From NCBI GenBank assembly GCA_030830005.1, contig JAURNV010000024.1:1-64000 (forward strand): DNA of 64,000 bases, in the 5' to 3' direction. Origin of the DNA: Flavobacteriaceae bacterium (GTDB lineage: Bacteria; Bacteroidota; Bacteroidia; Flavobacteriales; Flavobacteriaceae). Positions 43,706-52,430 of the stretch are shown here, piece by piece. The notes beneath the pieces were generated by a model, which saw only the letters and a list, made by a program, of their open reading frames with translations, made no database searches and was not told where the DNA came from. The first letter of the stretch is position 1, and every line of letters starts with the position of its first letter. Position numbers and translations under genes: made by a program.

Positions 43706-44613
43706 AATTTACCACCAATACCCCGTTAGACAAGGTTCTTCACGGGCTTTTTACACCTTATGCAAATCGGGTGCCTGATGTAAAAACAATAACATCAGCT
43801 ATGATAGAAAAGGGCTTTATAGCGCAACAAGCAGATATCATAAATGACCACATCGCTTTTCGTACATTGGGTGTGCCGCACTTAGGAATTAAATCGTTAG
43901 AACGTATTTTTATGCATTACGGATACACAAAACAAGACTACTATTATTTTCCAGAAAAAAAGGTAGACGCATACTGGTACAAACCACCCTTAGAAAAATA
44001 TCCCCGTGTATTTATTAGCGAACTCCGTGTAAAAGACCTTACTACTTCATCGGTAGCAATACTTTCAAATTACATAAAAGGAATAGAAGAGGATCCCATA
44101 AATAATCTGGATTTGGGCAATACTCAAGAAATAGTAAACTTTTTGCATAAACCTTTATGGGAAATACCTACATGGGACGACTACCAAAACTTACGTAGTG
44201 AATCCGAATATGGGGCTTGGGTATTATATAATAGGTATTATCTTAATCACTATACCATAAGTGTTCATGCGTTACCTAAACCGTTTAATCAATTGGAACA
44301 TTTCAATTCATTTCTAAAATCATTAGGGGTTCAATTAAATAATTCTGGAGGTGAAATAAAGACAAGTTCTGATGGGTTGCTGCGTCAAAGTAGCTCGGTT
44401 GCTCAAATGGTTGATAGTATTTTTGCCAACAATGACATGCATGCTATTGCTGGAAGCTATGTAGAATTTGCAGAACGTTCGTTGTTGCCACAACATTCGC
44501 ATCTTTCAACAAAAGAAACAAGCAATATTCATCGCCGTGACGGTTTTGAAGTCACTAATGCGGATAAAATTTTTGAAAGTACTTTTCAAAAACAAACCAC
44601 TCGGAAACTTTAA
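43702..44613 (+). CDS. DUF1338 protein, HglS-like 2-oxoadipate dioxygenase/decarboxylase
   Basis: This 303-residue protein matches DUF1338. In Pseudomonas putida the family member HglS converts 2-oxoadipate to D-2-hydroxyglutarate in a non-heme Fe(II) reaction. The metal triad is visible here as His50 (DHIAFRTLG), His189 (TISVHALP) and Glu255 (GSYVEFAERS). Arg54, four residues after the first His, matches the substrate-binding Arg of HglS. It lies between the saccharopine-type enzyme (4-bp overlap) and a convergent FAD-linked 2-hydroxy-acid dehydrogenase. The stop codon shares 4 bp (TTAA) with the convergent gene. The 2-oxoadipate assignment rests on family and context. Confidence 0.88.
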   Translation: MKFTTNTPLDKVLHGLFTPYANRVPDVKTITSAMIEKGFIAQQADIINDHIAFRTLGVPHLGIKSLERIFMHYGYTKQDYYYFPEKKVDAYWYKPPLEKYPRVFISELRVKDLTTSSVAILSNYIKGIEEDPINNLDLGNTQEIVNFLHKPLWEIPTWDDYQNLRSESEYGAWVLYNRYYLNHYTISVHALPKPFNQLEHFNSFLKSLGVQLNNSGGEIKTSSDGLLRQSSSVAQMVDSIFANNDMHAIAGSYVEFAERSLLPQHSHLSTKETSNIHRRDGFEVTNADKIFESTFQKQTTRKL

Positions 44614-45983
44614 AAAATACGTCCCGGATTCAATAAGTTTTTTGGATCAATGGCTTGTTTTAAGGTTTTCATTAAAGCTATTTCCGCTTTAGATTTAGAT
44701 GTATCCAAAAAGGTTTTTTTAAATAATCCTATTCCGTGTTCCGCTGAAACAGAGCCCAAATATTTTTTTAGATTTTGATACACTACTGTTTCGATTTTTT
44801 GGCTATGGGCCAACTTATTGTCAGATTTACCAACAACCAAATGAATATTTCCATCAGCAATATGTCCAAAAGGCAGTACCCCCTCAACAAACGAAATAGC
44901 TTCCAATTCCGCCACAATTCGTGTTATTTCAACGTCCATAATATTTACGGGTAAACTGATGTCAAAGTGTTGGGTATAGGGAAAGGGTTGCCGTAGTGCG
45001 TGGGTGTTTTCACGAATATGAAAAAGATTTTCGACTTCTCGATCCGACTGTGCCATAACAGCGTCTACTATTAATTCTGCTTCAGCAGCACTGGTAATAG
45101 CATTCTCTAATATGATGTAATCACTACCTAAATCATTCCCCAAACTCTCAATAAAAACATAATATGAATAGGCTGAATGCATTGGAACACTACGGTCTGA
45201 AGCGGCACTAACTGCTACTTGATATGAAGATTGCCACATGAGTTCATAGGCACTTAGATTTCCAGACAATTCCCTGTCAATATGCCTTAAAAGACGTGTC
45301 ACCTTTTTAAACGTATCCACGCCACACAACGCTGCATACCTTGAAGTTGGCAATTCAAAAAGACGTAAAGACACTCTAGTAATAATACCTAGGGTACCCT
45401 CTGCGCCAATAAAAAGTTGTTTTAAGTCATAGCCCGAATTGTCTTTTATAATTTTTTTAAGTGATGAAATCACCTCACCTGTAGGTAGGACTGCCTCAAT
45501 TCCTATAACCAAATTGCGGGCCATCCCATATTTTAAAACACGCATACCACCAGCATTGGTAGCAACCACTCCGCCTATTTGTGCAGAGCCTTTGGCACCA
45601 AAATGTAAGGGTAAAAAGAGTCCTTTCTCTGTAACTGCATGTATTAGGTGCTCTAAGACAGTACCTGCTTGTGCTATAACAACTTTAGATTCTTGATCAA
45701 TTTCTTCAATAGCATTCATTTTTTCTAATGAAATTACCCATTGATTAGAGGTTGTTTCAGTAGCACCGACCAAATTAGTTAGCCCACCATGCACTACAAT
45801 TTCCACATCATGCTGATAACACAACGCCAAAATTTTTGACACCTGCTCTGTTGTGCTTGGCAGCAGTACTCCTTTTGCTGTTAAGGGAACATCTGTTGCC
45901 CACACGTGAGAAAAACGTGCTTTTTCAGCACCTCCGTACAGCACATTTGACGGGCCTATAATTTTTTTAAAAGCTTCAACCAT
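44610..45983 (-). CDS. FAD-linked 2-hydroxy-acid dehydrogenase (D-2-hydroxyglutarate dehydrogenase-like)
   Basis: This 457-residue protein has an N-terminal FAD-binding PCMH domain (residues about 35-215, with VVHGGLTNLVGATE, FGAKGSAQIGGVVATNAGG and GAEGTLGIIT). Its C-terminal FAD-oxidase domain contains HIADGNIHLVVGKSD and SAEHGIGLFKK. It belongs to the GlcD/D2HGDH/D-lactate dehydrogenase group. Given the neighbouring HglS-like gene, D-2-hydroxyglutarate to 2-oxoglutarate is the most likely reaction. It has no fused Fe-S domain. It lies 27 bp downstream of the acetoacetyl-CoA ligase gene on the same strand. Confidence 0.85.
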   Translation of the reverse strand: MVEAFKKIIGPSNVLYGGAEKARFSHVWATDVPLTAKGVLLPSTTEQVSKILALCYQHDVEIVVHGGLTNLVGATETTSNQWVISLEKMNAIEEIDQESKVVIAQAGTVLEHLIHAVTEKGLFLPLHFGAKGSAQIGGVVATNAGGMRVLKYGMARNLVIGIEAVLPTGEVISSLKKIIKDNSGYDLKQLFIGAEGTLGIITRVSLRLFELPTSRYAALCGVDTFKKVTRLLRHIDRELSGNLSAYELMWQSSYQVAVSAASDRSVPMHSAYSYYVFIESLGNDLGSDYIILENAITSAAEAELIVDAVMAQSDREVENLFHIRENTHALRQPFPYTQHFDISLPVNIMDVEITRIVAELEAISFVEGVLPFGHIADGNIHLVVGKSDNKLAHSQKIETVVYQNLKKYLGSVSAEHGIGLFKKTFLDTSKSKAEIALMKTLKQAIDPKNLLNPGRIF

Positions 45984-46010
45984 TGATTAGCAATTATCAT
46001 TCAAATATAT

Positions 46011-47876
46011 TCAACCAAATGCTTCTAAAAACCATTGCATCGCATTAGGATTTTTGAGTGCATCTAGTGAAACTACGTCTTCAATTTTTTCACCCAGCAA
46101 AACACGTTTAACAGGTATTTCTACTTTTTTTCCACTTATAGTATATGGAATTTCTGGGGCATGAAAGATAACATCAGGCACATGGCGTGGAGAACACATT
46201 TTTCTAATATGTGCTTTTATTTGCACTTCGTCAAATTCTTTATCCGATTGAATAAAAAGCATAAGCCTGTCTTGAGACTTATCATGTAAATGAATTACTA
46301 GACTATCGTCTATACCACAGAATAGCTCAAGTGCTGCGTATAATTCTGCTGTGCCTATTCGTACGCCGTGGCGGTTTAGGGTAGCATCGGATCGCCCATA
46401 AATAATAATACCTCCATTTTCGGTGCTGGATGCCCAATCACCATGATTCCAAACAGCGTTGAATTTCATAAAATAACTTTGTTGATAGCGCTCAAATGAT
46501 GGATCGTCAACCAAGCTAATAGGCATTGCTAAAAAAGGCGCACTTAGCACCAATTCCCCTGCAGAATTTTTAATCTCCTCTCCATCTTCATTCCAAATTT
46601 CAACAGGAGCTCCTAACATTTTACATTGTAATTCACCCGGATAAACGGGTAAATCAGGATGTCCCCCTACAAAAGCAGTACACACATCTGTACCCCCACT
46701 CAATGAAATAATTTGTGTTTTTGGAAATTGCTGTTGCAAATTCCTGCACACCGTTGCCGAAAGGGGTGAGCCAGTAGAACCTATTGTTTTAAGAAATGAA
46801 AAATCGGTTTTGGATAAAAACAAAGAGTTACTCTCCATTTGCTGCTGAAAATAAACCGCCCCTCCACCAAAATGATGAATACCTGCGCGAAAAGCAAATT
46901 GCCATAAAGCATCTGGGGTTGGGTGAGTTGGTCCATCAGCATATAAACAAAGTGATGCCCCACAAAGTAAGCTACTAAGCGCATAGTTCCACATCATCCA
47001 ACCTGTTGTAGAGTACCAAAAATAACGATCCCCTTCACACACATTTTGATGTAACACTAACGCTTTTAAGTGTTCTAAAAGCATGTGCCCAGTACCGTGA
47101 ACAATGGCTTTGGGCTTACCGGTAGTCCCAGAGGAAAAAAGTGTCCAAATGGGTGAGGAAAAAGGAACAGGAGTAAAAATAATATCGCTTACCGTTTTGG
47201 GCGCATCATCAAAAATGGTATGATTGTCTAAAAAAAGGGTTGCTTTAATTGAGGGAACGTTATGAACAATTTCTGCAATTTTTTGAGAAGTGTCAAATGA
47301 TTTTCCTCCATAAGAATACTGCTTATGTGCAAAAAGTACTTTGGGGTTGAGTTGGGCAAAACGCTCACAAACAGTGTGGGTGCCAAAATCGGGCGAACAT
47401 GAAGACCATACAGCACCCATGGCATTTGTCGCCAAAAATGCAGCTATGGTCTCGGGGCTATTGATGCCGTAGCAAACCACATAATCCCCTTGACTTACTC
47501 CCCGATCTTTAAGATATTGCTGCAACACAACCGTTTTTGCTATTAATTGCGTCCAACTTATTTCAGTATATCCATTCTCGGATTGATATACAAGGGCAGA
47601 ACGTTTGGGCGTTGCATTTCTAAAAATGTGATGGGCATAGTTGAGGTGAGCTCCGCTAAACCATTTTGTTTGCCAAAAGGGCGTGACAGGTTCAAATACC
47701 GCTGTGTAGGGCATATCAAAATCTATGGAAAAAAACGCGGCGATGCTCTCCCAAAATGCCGCTTGTTGCGATATACTCCATTGGTGTAATGACGCATAAT
47801 CGGAAAAGGAGAGATCGTAAGACGTCTCCAAAAAAGTAGTGTACTCACTAAACTTTGAAGTGCTTTTGGGTTGCAT
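46011..47876 (-). CDS. Acetoacetate--CoA ligase
   Basis: This 621-residue adenylate-forming enzyme activates acetoacetate (or a short-chain acid) to the CoA thioester. The AMP-binding motif is TLFSSGTTGKPKAIVHG, and the GGTDVCTAFVGG, NHGDWASS and GRSDATLNRHGVRIGTAELY blocks are typical of acetoacetyl-CoA synthetase. The catalytic Lys in the C-terminal domain is in YTISGKKVEIPVKR. It is on the same strand as the FAD dehydrogenase and divergent from the ASCH gene. It points to ketone-body or ketogenic amino-acid use. Confidence 0.88.
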   Translation of the reverse strand: MQPKSTSKFSEYTTFLETSYDLSFSDYASLHQWSISQQAAFWESIAAFFSIDFDMPYTAVFEPVTPFWQTKWFSGAHLNYAHHIFRNATPKRSALVYQSENGYTEISWTQLIAKTVVLQQYLKDRGVSQGDYVVCYGINSPETIAAFLATNAMGAVWSSCSPDFGTHTVCERFAQLNPKVLFAHKQYSYGGKSFDTSQKIAEIVHNVPSIKATLFLDNHTIFDDAPKTVSDIIFTPVPFSSPIWTLFSSGTTGKPKAIVHGTGHMLLEHLKALVLHQNVCEGDRYFWYSTTGWMMWNYALSSLLCGASLCLYADGPTHPTPDALWQFAFRAGIHHFGGGAVYFQQQMESNSLFLSKTDFSFLKTIGSTGSPLSATVCRNLQQQFPKTQIISLSGGTDVCTAFVGGHPDLPVYPGELQCKMLGAPVEIWNEDGEEIKNSAGELVLSAPFLAMPISLVDDPSFERYQQSYFMKFNAVWNHGDWASSTENGGIIIYGRSDATLNRHGVRIGTAELYAALELFCGIDDSLVIHLHDKSQDRLMLFIQSDKEFDEVQIKAHIRKMCSPRHVPDVIFHAPEIPYTISGKKVEIPVKRVLLGEKIEDVVSLDALKNPNAMQWFLEAFG

Positions 47877-47919
47877 AGCCGTAAGATACGACGTTCTTTC
47901 AAATTATGTATTTTAGGCT

Positions 47920-48393
47920 ATGCAATTACCGAATCCATCTGTAGCCAAGTTATGGGCAAACTTTGTTCAGCAGTACCCAAAATATAAAAATACCCCAATA
48001 CCAAATCACTTTTACTTTTGCGATAATGAGCAAGATGCCAACACTTGTGCTGATCTGGTGGTAAAAAAAATAAAACAAGCAACAGCTACTTCTTTGTGGT
48101 GGTATGAATATCATGGCGAGCCCAGACCAAATATTGGAGATTTATATATCGTAACCGATTGGGAGGGCTCCGCAAAAGCCATTATCGAACTTATCGCAAT
48201 CACACATATCCCTTTTAATGAAGTCGGTGCGGACTTTGCAGAAGCCGAAGGAGAAGGAGATAAAAGTTTGGGCTATTGGCGAAAGGTGCATAAGGCTTAT
48301 TACCAAAGAGAAATGGAAGCTGTTGGTGCACGATTTAAAGAAAACATGATGATTTCGTGTGAGCGCTTTAGAACGGTATACGCACTTCCGTAA
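47920..48393 (+). CDS. ASCH-domain protein
   Basis: This 157-residue protein fits the ASCH (PUA-like beta-barrel) superfamily. It has an N-terminal FYFCDNEQDANTCADLVVKKIKQATAT segment, the strand-rich EPRPNIGDLYIVTDWEGSAKAIIELIAITHIPF, and the C-terminal GEGDKSLGYWRKVHKAYYQREM block. ASCH domains bind RNA or nucleosides and some act as N4-acetylcytidine amidohydrolases or ribonucleases. The exact role is unknown. It is monocistronic and starts 43 bp from the divergent acetoacetyl-CoA ligase start. Confidence 0.85.
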   Translation: MQLPNPSVAKLWANFVQQYPKYKNTPIPNHFYFCDNEQDANTCADLVVKKIKQATATSLWWYEYHGEPRPNIGDLYIVTDWEGSAKAIIELIAITHIPFNEVGADFAEAEGEGDKSLGYWRKVHKAYYQREMEAVGARFKENMMISCERFRTVYALP

Positions 48394-48458
48394 GGCATGT
48401 TTAACTCAACCGTAGTGGGTTAATTTTCCGTGTTTATTAGCTTACTCATGCTGTTAAA

Positions 48459-49010
48459 TTACTTTTCAAGAAAGTTTTTTATTTCTTTTTCATTAGAAAA
48501 TTTTAATGAATTGTACTTTTCACTATTCCCTTTTTGAATTGATAATGTTTCCCATTTTTCACCACATATTACTTTACCAATCATTACAATTTGTCCAATA
48601 TGGTATGAATAATGACAGAGTTGTCTATTAATGCATTCCATCACTGTATGACCTTCGTTTCTTATAAAACTAATTTTATTTAAATCTTCATTTGAGAGGT
48701 TTTCAAGGGTGTCAAACAACACTTTCCATCCTTTATTCCAAACATTCATTAGTTCAGGTTTAGTTTTAATGGTGTCTATGAACTCATCATCCCTATTCCT
48801 CCATTCCTTTTCTCCGTCTGAGTTTAAAAAATCACTCCATCTGGAAACCATATTACCACTTAAGTGTTTAACTATTGTGTTGATACTATTAACTTCAGAG
48901 TTTGATTTAAAAGAAAGTTGGGTTTCAGGAATTTGCTCAATCGTTTTTTCTCCTAATTCTTTATAATACTTAAACTGTAATATTGACGACTTTAAAAATG
49001 AACTATCCAT
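48459..49010 (-). CDS. DUF1572 (DinB-like four-helix) protein
   Basis: This 183-residue protein matches DUF1572 in the DinB/YfiT-like superfamily, a four-helix bundle that often binds a divalent metal with three histidines. Candidates are His49 (IVKHLSGN) and the HYSYHIGQI pair near residue 135. Many relatives are thiol-transferase-like or of unknown function. It is more AT-rich than its neighbours, its Lys codons are nearly all AAA, and it stands alone between the ASCH and glmS genes, so recent acquisition is possible. Confidence 0.85.
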   Translation of the reverse strand: MDSSFLKSSILQFKYYKELGEKTIEQIPETQLSFKSNSEVNSINTIVKHLSGNMVSRWSDFLNSDGEKEWRNRDDEFIDTIKTKPELMNVWNKGWKVLFDTLENLSNEDLNKISFIRNEGHTVMECINRQLCHYSYHIGQIVMIGKVICGEKWETLSIQKGNSEKYNSLKFSNEKEIKNFLEK

Positions 49011-49072
49011 TTCTTAAAATTATAAAACAATTATTACTTATTTAATGATGTAAGAATAACGAATACGTAATC

Positions 49073-50917
49073 CTACTCCACCGTAACGGACTTTGCTAGA
49101 TTTCGAGGTTGATCAACATTACACCCTCGCATAATGGCAATATAATATGAAAGCAACTGTAGCGGAATGCTTGATAAAATGGGCACTAAAGCTTCGGTAA
49201 CTTCAGGAATTTCAATAACGTGATCTGAGAGTGTTTTTACACTTTCGTCCCCCTTGGTTACTATTGAAATAATTTTAGCATTTCGAGATTTTATCTCTTG
49301 GATATTGCTAACAATTTTTTCGTAATGTCCTTTGTTTGTGGCAATTACCACCACAGGCATATTCTCGTCTATCAGGGCAATGGGGCCGTGCTTCATCTCG
49401 GCAGCGGGATACCCTTCGGCATGAATGTAGGATATCTCTTTCAGCTTTAACGCCCCCTCAAGTGCTGCAGGAAAATTATATCCCCTACCCAAATACAAAA
49501 AGTTTGCAGCATCTTTATACTCTTCTGCAATCGCTTTAATTTGATTGGCAAATTTGAGCAGGTTTCCAATCTGTTTTGGAAGTTCTACCAAGTGTCGTGC
49601 CACTCGGTCAAAAGCTTCTTTGGAAATGGTACCTCTAAGCTGACCCAACCGAAGACCCATCATCGTGATTACAGTAAGCTGGGTAGTAAATGCCTTAGTT
49701 GAGGCTACTCCAATTTCTGGACCCGCGTGGGTATAGGCTCCCGAATGGGTTTCGCGTGCAATAGACGACCCTACCACATTACAAATCCCAAAGACAAATG
49801 CCCCTTTTTCTTTAGCAAGTTTTACAGCGGCTAAAGTATCTGCCGTTTCGCCCGATTGCGAAATGGCAATAACAACATCGCCTTTGTTTATAACGGGATT
49901 ACGGTACCGGAATTCTGAAGCGTACTCAACTTCTACAGGGATGCGCGCAGCATCCTCAAACAAGTATTCCGCCACTAAACCTGCGTGCCATGAAGTTCCG
50001 CACGCTACAATAGTGATGCGGTCAACATTTTTAAAAACATCTAGGTGTTGTTCGATACCAGAAATATTAATTTGCTGTTCTTCAACAAACAAACGTCCCC
50101 TAAATGTGTCCAAAATAGCGTTGGGTTGCTCGTGAATTTCTTTCAACATAAAATGCTCAAATCCACCTTTTTCAATTTTCTCTAAGGAAAGTTGAATTTC
50201 CTGTATGTTAGGTGTGAGTGCTTCGCCACCTACAATAGAATACATTCTAAATCCTTTTTTTCTTGAAATTACTGCCATTTCATTGTCTTCGAGGTAAATG
50301 GTTCGATTGGTATATTCAATAAATGGAGAAGCATCTGAAGCAATAAAATACTCGTCCTTTCCAATTCCTATAGCCAAGGGGCTTCCCAATTTGGCAACCA
50401 CTATTTCATTTGGTCTCTCAACATCAAAAACTGCTATGGCATAGGCGCCAACTACCTGCGAAAGTGAAATTTGCACAGCCTCGCCAATTTTAACCCCTTG
50501 AGAAAGTTTTATGTATTCGATAAGATTGACCAATACTTCAGTGTCAGTATCTGAAGAAAATGTAAATCCATTTTCCGTAAGAATTTTTTTAATGGAGGCG
50601 TAATTTTCGATAATTCCGTTGTGGACTATGGAGATTTTTCCAGAATTTGAGGTATGTGGGTGTGCGTTTACATCTGATGGAACTCCATGAGTTGCCCAGC
50701 GTGTATGACCCAGACCAAGCGTTGCTCCAGCTGAGGCGTGCGTTGAAGCAAGTTTTTCCAAGTCGGTAACTTTACCTTTAGTTTTTAAAACATGAGCAGC
50801 GCCGCCAAAAAGAGTAATTCCCGCACTATCATACCCTCTGTATTCTAAGCGTTTAAGCCCTTTTATTATAACAGGATAGGCATCTCTTTGTCCAATATAT
50901 CCTACAATTCCACACAT
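49073..50917 (-). CDS. glmS: Glutamine--fructose-6-phosphate aminotransferase (isomerizing)
   Basis: This 614-residue enzyme makes glucosamine-6-phosphate, the entry point to UDP-GlcNAc. It has an N-terminal glutamine amidohydrolase domain with the catalytic Cys2 (MCGIVGYIG) exposed after Met removal. Two SIS domains follow (about 290-430 and 460-600), including GTSWHAGLVAEYLFE and AISQSGETADTLAA. The C-terminus NLAKSVTVE is characteristic. There is no sign of a glmS ribozyme, as expected outside Firmicutes. A TATCTTTG -7 element and a palindrome lie in its upstream region. Confidence 0.97.
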   Translation of the reverse strand: MCGIVGYIGQRDAYPVIIKGLKRLEYRGYDSAGITLFGGAAHVLKTKGKVTDLEKLASTHASAGATLGLGHTRWATHGVPSDVNAHPHTSNSGKISIVHNGIIENYASIKKILTENGFTFSSDTDTEVLVNLIEYIKLSQGVKIGEAVQISLSQVVGAYAIAVFDVERPNEIVVAKLGSPLAIGIGKDEYFIASDASPFIEYTNRTIYLEDNEMAVISRKKGFRMYSIVGGEALTPNIQEIQLSLEKIEKGGFEHFMLKEIHEQPNAILDTFRGRLFVEEQQINISGIEQHLDVFKNVDRITIVACGTSWHAGLVAEYLFEDAARIPVEVEYASEFRYRNPVINKGDVVIAISQSGETADTLAAVKLAKEKGAFVFGICNVVGSSIARETHSGAYTHAGPEIGVASTKAFTTQLTVITMMGLRLGQLRGTISKEAFDRVARHLVELPKQIGNLLKFANQIKAIAEEYKDAANFLYLGRGYNFPAALEGALKLKEISYIHAEGYPAAEMKHGPIALIDENMPVVVIATNKGHYEKIVSNIQEIKSRNAKIISIVTKGDESVKTLSDHVIEIPEVTEALVPILSSIPLQLLSYYIAIMRGCNVDQPRNLAKSVTVE

Positions 50918-50954
50918 AAGCTCTAGACTGAGTATTTGTTAAACTTAATTGTTA

Positions 50955-50977
50955 CAAAGATATTGTAATATTATTAC
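50955..50977 (-). promoter_or_regulatory. glmS promoter -7 element with adjoining palindrome
   Basis: On the minus strand TATCTTTG (50962-50955) is an exact -7 match about 40 bp upstream of the glmS ATG. Immediately upstream, GTAATATTATTAC (50965-50977) is a perfect 13-bp palindrome lying in the promoter spacer, where a repressor could block polymerase. A TTG sits 15 bp upstream of the -7 element, shorter than the usual spacing. Confidence 0.4.
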
Positions 50978-51051
50978 CAACATCGAGATCTTTACTTTTG
51001 CTTCTATTTATTTAAAAACCCAAGGTAACCTTTCCCGTTTTTGAAAACAAA

Positions 51052-51080
51052 AAAATCCCGATGCAGTGCATCGGGATTTT
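51052..51080 (-). terminator. Terminator downstream of tRNA-Val
   Basis: A 14-bp perfect inverted repeat centred on 51066 (core ATCCCGATGCA/TGCATCGGGAT) is followed on the minus strand by a run of T. It lies 8 bp past the 3' end of tRNA-Val and about 50 bp before the glmS promoter region. It is a strong intrinsic terminator that isolates the folC-tRNA-Val transcript from glmS. Confidence 0.8.
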
Positions 51081-51087
51081 GTTTGAG

Positions 51088-51162
51088 TGGGCGCGAAGGG
51101 ATTCGAACCCCTGACCCCTTGGGTGTAAACCAAGTGCTCTGAACCAACTGAGCTACGCGCCC
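51088..51162 (-). tRNA. tRNA-Val (TAC)
   Basis: On the minus strand the acceptor GGGCGCG pairs with CGCGCCC, followed by discriminator A. The anticodon stem CTTGG/CCAAG encloses TAC. The T-arm GGTTCGAATCC is canonical, and the total is 75 nt. It is about 60 bp downstream of folC on the same strand and is followed by an intrinsic terminator. Confidence 0.96.
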
Positions 51163-51221
51163 CAAAGGGTGCAAATATATAAAAATACATTTGTTCAAAA
51201 ATTACTTTTTTTGGCATTTTT

Positions 51222-52430
51222 TTACGGCAATATTTCCGCAACAACAAAGAGACTACCTCCCACATAAATTGTGTCATCTTTTGAGGCAACAGACTTGGCT
51301 TTGGCTAATGCACGCCTTACACTTGTATGAGTACTATACGTAAATCCCCAAGACTTAAACGCCGATGCTAAGGCACCTACATCCAAGGCTCTTGGAACAT
51401 TTGCAGCGCATAAATAATACGTTGCCGTAGCGGGAAGTAGAGGCAGGATATCTTCTATTCCCTTGTCATTTACTACACCAAAAACAATATGCAAGTGATT
51501 GAATTTTAGGGAATTAAGCTGAGTGAATACAATTTTAAGTCCTGCTGTATTATGTGCGACATCAGCAATAATTTTTGGATTTTCGGCCAAAATTTCCCAT
51601 CGGCCACGAAGTCCCGTATTAGCTACAACACGTTGTAATCCTTGTTTTATTTGCAAGTCTGATACAGCAAGTTGCGTCAAGGCTTTAAGTAAAGAAACCA
51701 CCCCATTGATGTTTTGTTGCTGATAGTCCCCCAACAAATCGGTAGTGTAGTTATGCGATGAGGCAAAAAGAAGCGGTGCATCATTTTGATGGGCGATTTC
51801 CTCAAAAACGGGAAGAGTTTCGGCGTCTTTTTCTACTACCACAACGGGTGTATTAGGCTTGATTATTCCTGCTTTCTCACGGGCGATGGAGGCTCGTGTA
51901 TTTCCCAAAAATTGCTGATGATCTAATGCGATATTGGTAATCAAACATCCTTCTGGAAGAATAACATTAGTAGCGTCTAATCTGCCACCAAGACCCACTT
52001 CAATAACAGCTATATCTACCTGTTGTTTAGCAAAATAATCAACTGCCAGTCCCAAAGTCATTTCAAAAAAGGAACATTGATGCTTATCAAAGAAATTACC
52101 GTGTTCTGTCACAAACGCTACCACCTCTTTCTCGGAAATAGGCGTTCCATTTAAGCGTATGCGTTCCCTAAAATCTTTTAAATGTGGAGAAGTATAGAGT
52201 CCAACCTTTAAACCTGTTTCTTGTAAGATAGAGGCAAGCATATGCGAAGAAGATCCTTTACCGTTAGTACCCGCAACGTGAAGGCTTTTAAACTTGTGTT
52301 GTGGATTTCCCAAATACGTGACCAATTCTGTAACGCGGTCTAAATTTGGATTCAGGGCAGCGGCACCAACCCGTTGATACATGGGAAGTCGGGCATACAG
52401 CCAATGTAGTGTGGCTGCATAATCCATCAT
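51222..52430 (-). CDS. folC: Bifunctional dihydrofolate / folylpolyglutamate synthase
   Basis: This 402-residue Mur-ligase-like enzyme adds glutamate to dihydropteroate and folates. The ATP-binding P-loop is HVAGTNGKGSSSHML (residues about 50-64), with the YTSPHLKDFRERIRLNG block and VGLGGRLDATN following. The C-terminal domain contains ADVAHNTAGL. Length is normal for single-domain bacterial FolC. It overlaps nhaD upstream by about 4 bp (ATGA-type). tRNA-Val follows 59 bp after it. Confidence 0.93.
   Translation of the reverse strand: MMDYAATLHWLYARLPMYQRVGAAALNPNLDRVTELVTYLGNPQHKFKSLHVAGTNGKGSSSHMLASILQETGLKVGLYTSPHLKDFRERIRLNGTPISEKEVVAFVTEHGNFFDKHQCSFFEMTLGLAVDYFAKQQVDIAVIEVGLGGRLDATNVILPEGCLITNIALDHQQFLGNTRASIAREKAGIIKPNTPVVVVEKDAETLPVFEEIAHQNDAPLLFASSHNYTTDLLGDYQQQNINGVVSLLKALTQLAVSDLQIKQGLQRVVANTGLRGRWEILAENPKIIADVAHNTAGLKIVFTQLNSLKFNHLHIVFGVVNDKGIEDILPLLPATATYYLCAANVPRALDVGALASAFKSWGFTYSTHTSVRRALAKAKSVASKDDTIYVGGSLFVVAEILP

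Noticed and set aside
48459-49010. DUF1572 gene as a second cassette
   Set aside because: It is AT-rich and isolated, but no inverted boundary sites like those at 62.2 and 62.75 kb flank it.
50918-51051. glmS ribozyme upstream of glmS
   Set aside because: There is no ribozyme-like sequence in the short upstream region, only a promoter-like element and a palindrome.
51004-51289. Two minus-strand frames overlapping tRNA-Val and the end of folC
   Set aside because: They read through the tRNA (for example the RSSVGSEHLVYTQGVRGSNP artefact) and are not genes.
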